From contig NZ_MSPQ01000020.1 in NCBI RefSeq assembly GCF_001936475.1, forward strand, positions 1 to 49,134: 49,134 nucleotides of DNA, given 5' to 3'. The stretch's first letter is position 1. Each line of letters opens with the position of its first letter. The translations under genes were made by a program, and so were the position numbers. The notes beneath the pieces were generated by a model, which worked only from the letters and a program-made list of their open reading frames with translations, did not search any database and was not told where the DNA came from. Positions 41,677 to 49,134 of the stretch are shown in pieces. Source of the stretch: Algoriphagus marinus. Lineage in GTDB: Bacteria; Bacteroidota; Bacteroidia; Cytophagales; Cyclobacteriaceae.

Positions 41677-44600
41677 TTATCTAATCAGAATAAATACTCC
41701 AGCTTTTTCAATTTTTATACCATTTCTAGAGGTAAAAATTCCTCTATACACATAATTTCCATTTGGTGCGTCCTTTCCATTAAGTGTTCCATCCCAACCT
41801 ATGTCTTCTAGTGAAGTGGCCTTATAGATCAATTCACCCCATGTGTTAAAGATGTAGAATTCCATACTTGCAATCCCTCTATATTCAGGTTTGAAATATT
41901 GGTTTTTATTACCCTTTGGAGTAAATGCATTTGGTATAATAACTTCAAAATCATCTATGACGTTGACTACCATTTCATAAATAGATTCACATCCTATGTC
42001 ATCTACTACTCTTAGCTTGACGTTAAATGAACCAACTTCATTATAGGTGTGAACCGGATTCTCTTCATTACTTGTAAATCCATCTCCAAAATCCCAATTC
42101 CAAATCACTGCATTACCTCTAGAGAGATCATTAAAATAGACATCTTCACCCAAGGGGATATCTTCATTTTGGAAGATATTTCCTCCACCAAAATCAACAA
42201 GATAATTAAACTCAGCTTCAAGTAAACTTTGTGAAATGATGACAAGAATACGTTGAGGCTGATTCCAACAAGAGGTTCCTTTAACCGCACTGCTTACTCT
42301 ATAATCACCCGAAAGATCTACAGAATCCAATTCATCAAGTCTCATTGGTGATCCATTTGGTGAAACTACATTGTAATCGTATACAGCCGGATTAAATCCT
42401 TCAATATAGGCAGTGAGATCAACTGTGCCTGTTGGATCACAAACAATTGATGGGTTTGAAACTCTAAGATTTGGAATTTCAATCACCTTTACTTGCGCTT
42501 TTTCAGGAATTGTACTACAAATATCTGTTCCACTAGCCAAAACAAAATACTCGTATGGTGTTGATTTGGCAGGAAGTCCTGCTACAGCTAAATGTCCTTC
42601 CGGAGAAATCGAGTAGGTAAGATCGCCAGAAGCACCTACCGGAATAGGATTGGTAGCTTGGGCATCAAAATACCATGTAAATTGGGTGTCGCCGTTATTA
42701 ACCAATGTTGTTGGAATCAATGTGGCTATCTCGCCCTCACAAATACTTACATCATCGACCAGAATTGGAGTTGGGATATTTTCAACTTGTACCAAATTAT
42801 CAAAAGTGATACTACAAGAACCTGCATCCCTTACTTGTATAGAGTAGGTACCTGCGCCTAAGCCAGTGAAGGAGATTGAACCATCAGCTTGCGTATTCTG
42901 AGTAGAAATCACCGTAGAGTTTCTTATCAAATCCACTTCATACCCTCCAAATCCACCTATTAAGCTAAAGCTAATTGAACCGTCTGATTCCCCACAAGTC
43001 GCATCGATTTGGATTAAATCTTCAACCTCAATTGGACTGGCTGGACCAGTCACCTCTTGATCCGAAATAATCAAATCACAACCTTGACCAGAACGAACAG
43101 TAACAGAATAAATACCCTGAGGCACATTAAACACATTAGAACTTTGGAAATTCACTCCATCTAAGCTGTATTGAAGACCGCCGGATCCGCCTGATGCATT
43201 GACTGTGATTATTCCTCCTTCACCAAAACACTGCTCAGCTGTGATAGAAATAGTTACATTTGGCACCTCATTGACTTGGACTAAAGAATTTTCAACAAAA
43301 CCCGGACAAACATCCGGTCCCGTAGCTGTTGCATAGAATGCATAAGGACTGGAACTATAAGGAAGACCTGTAATCGTCAACTCCCCGGTCGCAGAAATTT
43401 CATAAATCACTCCATCTGAAGCTGGGTTTGGACTCGAGATTATTGGTTGGTTACCTGCTTGATCAAAAAACCATTGAATCGTAAAATCAGATACAGGAGG
43501 ATCCAATCTAGGGATCAAGGTCACAGGAGAACCCTCACATATTTCTTCATTTTCAATCAGCAATTGCGTTGGTCCATCAACCAATTCTATGATGTCAGAA
43601 ACAATTGTACAACCCTTATCATCAATCACTTCAATAGTATATTGACCAATGCCAAGATCATTAAGGCTGAAAGAATTTACACTCTGAGAAAAGGAGTTAA
43701 GCAGTAGACCATCTTTAAATACATTTACCGTGTAAGGAGCCCATCCTCCAGTAATTTGTCCTTGTATTTTTCCATTATCAGCGCCACACCCTGGGTCTAG
43801 TTGAGTTATTCCAGAAAGTAAAAGTTCTGAGTCAGGTCCTTCAATTGTAATAGGAATTATTTGATTACAGCCCGCAGGAGTCAAAACTTCAAGAGAATAA
43901 TTACCAGCTGCAAGTTCAAGCGCCTCTAATTCTGAAAGCGTAAGGGCAGCAGCACCATCCAATGAATAAGTATATTCAGGCATATCACCTGAAATCGATA
44001 GTATTTTACCATCTGTTCCCCCAAAACATGAGACTGGAGAAGTCTCAAATACCATGTCAGGGTTGTCAAATACAGTTACCTCAACTTTGATCTCCTGTCC
44101 AGTACAAACAACATAGAAATAGAAGTCATGTACACCAATAGGTAGATTAGCTATTGTCAATTGAGGATTAATCCAATCCGTATCATCTATAGTATAAATA
44201 ATAGAAGCATCATCAGGATCAGGTCCATTAGAAATCAAGCCTACTTGCCCAGCATCCTTGTACCACATGATATCTGTGGGAGAAGTAGGTACAGGAGGAT
44301 TAGGAGCAATGAAAACAGGACGAATTGTAGCTTCCTCTCCGATACAAATATCGATTGGAGGTACTAATTCATAAACAGGATCAGGCAGTTCGTCGATTAC
44401 AAAAGAAAAAGTCTCTGAACAACCGTTGCTATCTGTAATTGTAATAAAATACTCACCTGGAAAAATATCTTCAAGTCCAGTCAAAGTTCCGTTGGAAAGA
44501 AGTTCTCCTGAAAGGGCGTCGTCTTTTCTCCATTCAAAAGAATAACTTCCTGTCCCGCCAATCACCTGCAAATTCCTGATTGCACCATTAGGCAGATCAC

Positions 44601-47600
44601 AGGAGGCGCTGATCAGATCAGGAGTATTAATTTCAATTTGAGTAGCTGTAGTTTCAATAAGCACATTAGGGAAAGTGGTCAAGAAACCAACAGTAATTGA
44701 AGGATCGGTAATGTAAACGGTATAGGTACCTACCGGTAAATTTTCAAAGACCGGTGAGGATTGCCAAGTGATTCCATCAAGACTAAAGCTCAATGGAGGA
44801 TTACCACCCACAATATTTTCTACAGAGATACTACCATCACTTCCTCCAAAGCAGGTTACCGGAGTGCTGACAATATCTGCAGTCAGTGGAGATTTCACAA
44901 CTACAATCGCTTCTGTAATAGTCACGCATATACCTGGTCCACTTATTTCATAATAATAAGTGTATGTTCCTGGATTGAGGCCAGTAATTGTAAGTACGTC
45001 GTTAGCATCTATTTCATAAATAACCCCATCTGGAGCTGGGTTTGAATCGGAAGTTATGATTTGAGTTGCAGTAGAATTAAAATACCAGGACAAGGTAAAC
45101 ACTGCACCACTTGGAATAGTGAGGTCAGGGGTTAAGGTGGCCACCTCTCCTAGCATGATTTCTTCCAACAATGGATTAGATCCGATTAAGATACCTGATT
45201 CATTTACCAAGGTGAAAAGATCAGTTTCTATTTCAGAACATCCGTTTTCATCCGTCACTTGAATTGAATAATCCCCTGGAGAAAGTCCTTTTACCGTATA
45301 CTCTTGCCCGTTTTCAATAAAGTTAAAGTTCGAGTCATTTAACAGTTGGCCGTTAATACTGATACTATAATCTCCCGTTCCACCAATAACTTCAAAGGTA
45401 ATTTGACCATTGTCTTCATCACAAGATGGATTGACAAAGTCAAGGTCGTTAATGATCAAATCGGCAGGTTCAAGAATTTCAAAATTCAGCAGTTGAGGGC
45501 AACCAGAAGGAGTTGCAACTTCAAGCGAATAAATTCCTGGCGTAAGATTTACAAAGATCCCAGTAGAGTTGGACTCTCCATTGCTAAGTGTGTAGCTATA
45601 AGATGGGTCATTACCTGAAGAAATCTGAATTGAACCATCATTTGCCCCAAAACAGGAAATATTAGAAATATCTATAGTCACGGCAGGAAGAGCTACTACT
45701 GTGACGGTAGCCTCTGTCACCTGAGTACAGATTCCAGGTCCACTTATTCTCAAATAATACTTATAATCTCCTGCCTGCAAATTACTTATGCTCAAAACAC
45801 CCTGAGCATCGATTTGATAGATGATGCCATTTGCATCAGGTGTTGGAGAAGAATTGATTATTTGAGTAGTAGCAGCATCCTTATACCAACGCAAAACTGG
45901 TGTGACTCCACCTGGCAAAGTAAGGTCCGGAGTCAACTGGGCAGTCTCACCTTCACAGACTTCATCAGAGACAGGATTTGAAATAATATCAATCCCGGCA
46001 TTATTTGTTAAGGAAAACAAATCCGTTGACTCGACCTCACAACCGTTCGCATCAAGTACACGAATCGAGAATTGTCCAGGAGCAAGATTTTGTAAAGTAT
46101 AAACTCCTCCCGCTTCAGTGAAGGAAAAATTGGATGAGTTTAGAGCATCGCCATTGACGAAGATATCATAAGCTTGGGTTCCACCTGAAATCTCAAATCT
46201 GATTTCACCATTGATTGCATCGCAAGTAGGATCGGTGAAGTCTACAGCAGCGATTAAGAGTTCTTGAGGTTGAACAATCTCAACATCTACCGTTTGAATA
46301 CAGCTGGTTCCATTACTGATTTCAATAGTATAATTACCAGCTGGTAAATTCTGGAATTCCCCGTTGGTATTAGTTTCTCCGGTATTAAGCGTATAAACAT
46401 AGCCTGCCAAACCTCCAGACTGCACTCTTATTTCCCCGGTAGTTTCACCAAAACAAATGATATCTGTTTTTTCAAAAGTTACCTCCGGAGTAAAATTGAC
46501 TTTTAAGTCAACTTCAATCTTTGGAATAGGGCAAACCAAATCTCCTGTTACCTCAAGGAAGAATTTATAAGGTGTATCTGAGGCAACGACGCCAGTCAAC
46601 TCCAGTTCACCTGATCCATTTATTACAGCTGTCCCTCCGAATAATTGATCTCCATCGGTAATTTGAACCTCATTTCCTGATTGATTTTCATAATACCAAG
46701 TATAAGCAGGAGAAGAACCTGCCAGATTAACCACCACAGGTCTCAGAATCCCTGTATTCGCCAAGCCAGAAACTGGATCAAAAGCACAAATTTCATCCCC
46801 TTTAGCACTGAATTCAGGAACTTCCAATGGATCTAAAGTCACAGCAAGAGTTGCCGAAGTACAGTTTTTAGAATCATTCAGCTCAAAGGTATAAGTACCT
46901 CCTGCCAAATTTTGGATTATCACTTCAGTTCCATCTACTGAAGGATCAAATCCTGTCACAGCGATACCATTCATGGTAAGCGTATAATCAGGATTTCCTC
47001 CCAAAAGGCTTAATCGAATTTCTCCATTTTCCAGACTACAGGAAGGATCTAATTCAGATACCAGTTGTATTTCGAGGAGTCCAGAAGGCTCTTCAACAAC
47101 TAAACTAACTACTTGCGGGCATCCTGCAGGTGTTAAAACTTGAATTTCATAAGTTCCTGCAGCAAGATTTAGAGCTTCCAAATCAGTGATTGAAATTGGA
47201 GATGCTCCATCTACCGAGTAGGTATATTCAGGAGTAGTACCCGAAATAGATCTGATCTTTCCATCTGTACCGCCAAAGCAACTGACTGGGTCTGTCTCAA
47301 AAACTACATTAGGCTTATCAAATACTTCAACTTCAATTTTGATTTCCTGACCCGTACAGACCACATAGAAATAAAAATCATGAATGCCTATAGGTAAGTT
47401 TTCAATTTGAAGAACTGGGTTTAGCCAATCCGTGTCATCAATAGTGTAAACAATGGAAGGATCTGTTGAATCCGGGCCATTACTTATTAAATCAACCTGA
47501 TTTGCTTCTTTATACCATCTTATCTCTGTTCCTGCTGAAGGAGGCAGACTAGGATCCGGAGCAATATGTACAGGCTTGATTTCAATTAATTCCCCTAGGC

Positions 47601-49134
47601 AATTATCTATTGGATCGACTAGTTCATATACAGGATCAGAGGCTATTCCGACAGTATATTCAAAAATCTCAATACATCCTTTCTCATCCGTGATAATTAG
47701 GAAATAATCTCCGGATGCTAAGTCCTCAATTCCTGTAATTGTCCCCTGAGCCAAAACCTGACCATTTTGTGGATCATCTTTCCTCCATTCAAAGGTATAA
47801 TTACCCCAGCCCCCCGTCACCAAAACGTCACGAACTGCTCCATTATCCAAACCGCAAGAAACAGGTAGTGTGACCGCTTGGTTTTCTTCAATTGGCCCAG
47901 ATGGAGTATCTACAATTAAATCTGGAATCTGGAGTTCACAGCCATTTAATCCACTATCATCTCTTACAAAAACTGTATAATTTCCAGCTGGAAGATTTTC
48001 GAAAAGTGTGTTAGTCTGCCATGTATTTCCATCCAAGCTAAATTCATACACTCCACTTCCTCCAGATGGAGTATCCACTTGAATTGTTCCCGAAGGATCC
48101 CCAAAACAAATAACCGGAGTAGCGCTAGCATTCGTTTGGATTGGAGGAACAACTGTAACCGTGGCCTCTGTGACAAAATCACAAATATTGTCTCCAGAGA
48201 TTACCAGATAGTAAGTACTGGTACCTACAGGTAAGCCCGATATACTTAAGGTACCAGTTCCTGAAATCTGGTAGATATTCCCATCAGGCGCAGGGCTAGT
48301 GGATGAAGTGATTTCTTGTGTAAGCGAATTATCGAGGTACCAATTCAAAACAGGGCTTGCACCAGCTGGAACTGTCAATTGTGGAGTAAGTTCAGCAGTT
48401 CCTCCTTCGCAAATCTGATCCTCCATAGGGAGTATGCTAATTGCAAACCCATCATCATTGACTAATTCAAAAAGATTTGGAGCATCAACGGGACAAGAGT
48501 TTGCATCAATAACAGCAATTGAATAAAAGTCTGGAGCCAAACCTCGAATAGTGTAAGTGTCGCCACTGATAGCCACATCAAAATTTGAAGTATTTAATTC
48601 AGTTCCATTAACTGTGATTTCATACTCCTTTATACCTCCAATGATGTCAAAAACAATTTCACCATTGGCAGCTCCACAGGTCGGATCTTTAGAATCAATA
48701 GCATTTATTAAAAGCTCAGCCGGTTGATTGATAGTATAATCCAGAATTTGAGAACATCCCAATGCACTTGTAATAGTAACTGTATAATCCCCAGCAGGTA
48801 AACCTGAGAAAATTCCAGTATTGTTGGTTGCACCATTGCTCAAGGTGTAAGTATGCCCAGCTTCAGAACCTGAAATCAAATTTATAGACCCTGTACCACC
48901 AAAACAAAGCACATCTAGGACTTCAAAATCAGTGACTGGCAAAGGATTGACAGTGATATCAATTGGGAAATCCAGATCACAACTTCCTCCTCCCCTTACT
49001 TCCAGAGTAAAAATATAATCTGCTGGGGCAATATTTTCTAAAGTCAGCGTCGGAGGCTCAATCCCAATTCCAGGTGTGACGGTATAGGTACCTCCAGCAA
49101 AATTTCCGCTAGATCCACTCAGGGCAACTCCACC
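41677..49134 (-). CDS. Giant SprB-repeat cell-surface adhesin, type IX secretion substrate, C-terminal 2485 residues
   Basis: The frame is open to the right edge, so the N-terminus and signal peptide are outside; a TTG at 48942 is internal. The C-terminal 90 residues are a gliding-motility-associated sorting domain: VIIPNAFTPKGN, FYIFNTWGELIY and GWDGTLNGKDAPNGNYVY. Such type B tails direct export by the type IX system and surface anchoring. Upstream is a PKD domain (WNWDFGDGF, 42077-42105). The rest is SprB repeats (CFGGTDGKI, LPAGNYTV, GC..I) alternating with Ig-like segments (ICEG..A.LTP.L, W.Y, A.PDG.IY.I). SprB of Flavobacterium is a mobile gliding adhesin. No PorP/SprF gene lies directly downstream here. 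The glycans encoded nearby might decorate it, which is speculation. Confidence 0.9.
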   Translation of the reverse strand, partial: GGVALSGSSGNFAGGTYTVTPGIGIEPPTLTLENIAPADYIFTLEVRGGGSCDLDFPIDITVNPLPVTDFEVLDVLCFGGTGSINLISGSEAGHTYTLSNGATNNTGIFSGLPAGDYTVTITSALGCSQILDYTINQPAELLINAIDSKDPTCGAANGEIVFDIIGGIKEYEITVNGTELNTSNFDVAISGDTYTIRGLAPDFYSIAVIDANSCPVDAPNLFELVNDDGFAISILPMEDQICEGGTAELTPQLTVPAGASPVLNWYLDNSLTQEITSSTSPAPDGNIYQISGTGTLSISGLPVGTSTYYLVISGDNICDFVTEATVTVVPPIQTNASATPVICFGDPSGTIQVDTPSGGSGVYEFSLDGNTWQTNTLFENLPAGNYTVFVRDDSGLNGCELQIPDLIVDTPSGPIEENQAVTLPVSCGLDNGAVRDVLVTGGWGNYTFEWRKDDPQNGQVLAQGTITGIEDLASGDYFLIITDEKGCIEIFEYTVGIASDPVYELVDPIDNCLGELIEIKPVHIAPDPSLPPSAGTEIRWYKEANQVDLISNGPDSTDPSIVYTIDDTDWLNPVLQIENLPIGIHDFYFYVVCTGQEIKIEVEVFDKPNVVFETDPVSCFGGTDGKIRSISGTTPEYTYSVDGASPISITDLEALNLAAGTYEIQVLTPAGCPQVVSLVVEEPSGLLEIQLVSELDPSCSLENGEIRLSLLGGNPDYTLTMNGIAVTGFDPSVDGTEVIIQNLAGGTYTFELNDSKNCTSATLAVTLDPLEVPEFSAKGDEICAFDPVSGLANTGILRPVVVNLAGSSPAYTWYYENQSGNEVQITDGDQLFGGTAVINGSGELELTGVVASDTPYKFFLEVTGDLVCPIPKIEVDLKVNFTPEVTFEKTDIICFGETTGEIRVQSGGLAGYVYTLNTGETNTNGEFQNLPAGNYTIEISNGTSCIQTVDVEIVQPQELLIAAVDFTDPTCDAINGEIRFEISGGTQAYDIFVNGDALNSSNFSFTEAGGVYTLQNLAPGQFSIRVLDANGCEVESTDLFSLTNNAGIDIISNPVSDEVCEGETAQLTPDLTLPGGVTPVLRWYKDAATTQIINSSPTPDANGIIYQIDAQGVLSISNLQAGDYKYYLRISGPGICTQVTEATVTVVALPAVTIDISNISCFGANDGSIQISSGNDPSYSYTLSNGESNSTGIFVNLTPGIYSLEVATPSGCPQLLNFEILEPADLIINDLDFVNPSCDEDNGQITFEVIGGTGDYSISINGQLLNDSNFNFIENGQEYTVKGLSPGDYSIQVTDENGCSEIETDLFTLVNESGILIGSNPLLEEIMLGEVATLTPDLTIPSGAVFTLSWYFNSTATQIITSDSNPAPDGVIYEIDANDVLTITGLNPGTYTYYYEISGPGICVTITEAIVVVKSPLTADIVSTPVTCFGGSDGSISVENIVGGNPPLSFSLDGITWQSSPVFENLPVGTYTVYITDPSITVGFLTTFPNVLIETTATQIEINTPDLISASCDLPNGAIRNLQVIGGTGSYSFEWRKDDALSGELLSNGTLTGLEDIFPGEYFITITDSNGCSETFSFVIDELPDPVYELVPPIDICIGEEATIRPVFIAPNPPVPTSPTDIMWYKDAGQVGLISNGPDPDDASIIYTIDDTDWINPQLTIANLPIGVHDFYFYVVCTGQEIKVEVTVFDNPDMVFETSPVSCFGGTDGKILSISGDMPEYTYSLDGAAALTLSELEALELAAGNYSLEVLTPAGCNQIIPITIEGPDSELLLSGITQLDPGCGADNGKIQGQITGGWAPYTVNVFKDGLLLNSFSQSVNSFSLNDLGIGQYTIEVIDDKGCTIVSDIIELVDGPTQLLIENEEICEGSPVTLIPRLDPPVSDFTIQWFFDQAGNQPIISSPNPASDGVIYEISATGELTITGLPYSSSPYAFYATATGPDVCPGFVENSLVQVNEVPNVTISITAEQCFGEGGIITVNASGGSGGLQYSLDGVNFQSSNVFNVPQGIYSVTVRSGQGCDLIISDQEVTGPASPIEVEDLIQIDATCGESDGSISFSLIGGFGGYEVDLIRNSTVISTQNTQADGSISFTGLGAGTYSIQVRDAGSCSITFDNLVQVENIPTPILVDDVSICEGEIATLIPTTLVNNGDTQFTWYFDAQATNPIPVGASGDLTYSISPEGHLAVAGLPAKSTPYEYFVLASGTDICSTIPEKAQVKVIEIPNLRVSNPSIVCDPTGTVDLTAYIEGFNPAVYDYNVVSPNGSPMRLDELDSVDLSGDYRVSSAVKGTSCWNQPQRILVIISQSLLEAEFNYLVDFGGGNIFQNEDIPLGEDVYFNDLSRGNAVIWNWDFGDGFTSNEENPVHTYNEVGSFNVKLRVVDDIGCESIYEMVVNVIDDFEVIIPNAFTPKGNKNQYFKPEYRGIASMEFYIFNTWGELIYKATSLEDIGWDGTLNGKDAPNGNYVYRGIFTSRNGIKIEKAGVFILIR
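43220..45675 (-). repeat. Adhesin super-repeat X-Y-Z, second copy
   Basis: About 2.45 kb: module X (SprB, NPSCDEDNGQI, LTPDLTIPSGA), module Y (TPVTCFGGSDG, SYSFEWRKDD, YELVPPID, VVCTGQEIKVEV, SPVSCFGGTDGKI) and module Z. It matches 46470-48930 at a period of about 3.25 kb. Boundaries are approximate. Confidence 0.75.
46470..48930 (-). repeat. Adhesin super-repeat X-Y-Z, first copy
   Basis: Same order as the copy at 43220-45675: X (VLCFGGTGS, DPTCGAANGEI), Y (TPVICFGDPSG, YTFEWRKDD, YELVDPIDN, VVCTGQEIKIEV, DPVSCFGGTDGKI) and Z. An extra X module (about 45675-46470) lies between the two copies as a tandem duplicate of about 0.8 kb. Boundaries are approximate. Confidence 0.75.

Noticed and set aside
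48940..48942. TTG as the adhesin start
   Set aside because: The frame continues with the same domain type to the window edge, and no signal peptide follows the TTG.

Overview
The window comes from an AT-rich member of the Bacteroidota, most likely a Cytophagales relative near Cyclobacteriaceae. The placement is inferred. It rests on a giant SprB-repeat adhesin with a gliding-motility/type IX secretion C-terminus, the absence of clear Shine-Dalgarno sites, Bacteroidota-type promoter sequence (TTG then TAnnTTTG) and many intergenic repeats of the kind seen in that phylum. No tRNA, rRNA, CRISPR array or complete insertion sequence was found.

Most of the window is one large surface-polysaccharide locus in several transcription blocks. 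Bases 1-14,400, all on the minus strand, hold a winged-helix regulator, a GT2 glycosyltransferase, a TupA-like ATP-grasp protein, an ABC-2 export permease (Wzm type, with no ATPase partner in the window), a GtrB-like polyprenyl-phosphate glycosyltransferase, a WecD/WecE pair for a 4-amino-4,6-dideoxyhexose, an AAA ATPase, a second DegT aminotransferase with a NeuD-like acetyltransferase, two methyltransferases and the start of a GT4 glycosyltransferase. The gaps here are filled with repeats: two-unit palindromic elements at three sites and several short phrase repeats. One 178-bp element sits in frame inside the WecE-like gene.

Bases 15,000-20,500 encode four multi-pass membrane proteins resembling GT-C glycosyltransferases. 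Bases 21,100-25,500 hold a four-gene minus-strand operon of exported proteins (a lipoprotein, two small secreted proteins and an 816-residue leucine-rich-repeat protein). This operon looks unrelated to the sugar genes and is the best candidate for an undescribed system. Matching palindrome-plus-hairpin cassettes lie on both sides of it.

Bases 26,100-39,200 return to glycan synthesis: a WecA/MraY-type initiating transferase, WecB, a likely glycosyltransferase, a plus-strand operon for a 3-amino-3,6-dideoxyhexose (two FdtA-like cupins, FdtC, FdtB, with a formyltransferase and a polysaccharide deacetylase), and a minus-strand operon for a nonulosonic acid (NeuA, NeuB, NeuC, two GT2 enzymes, a methyltransferase). 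A plus-strand asparagine-synthetase-like amidotransferase follows. A strong two-way terminator separates it from the adhesin gene, which runs off the right edge. Together the genes predict a decorated, amino-sugar-rich surface glycan carrying a nonulosonic acid and possibly N-acyl or N-formyl groups. RmlA and RmlB, which would supply the dTDP-sugar branches, are not in the window.
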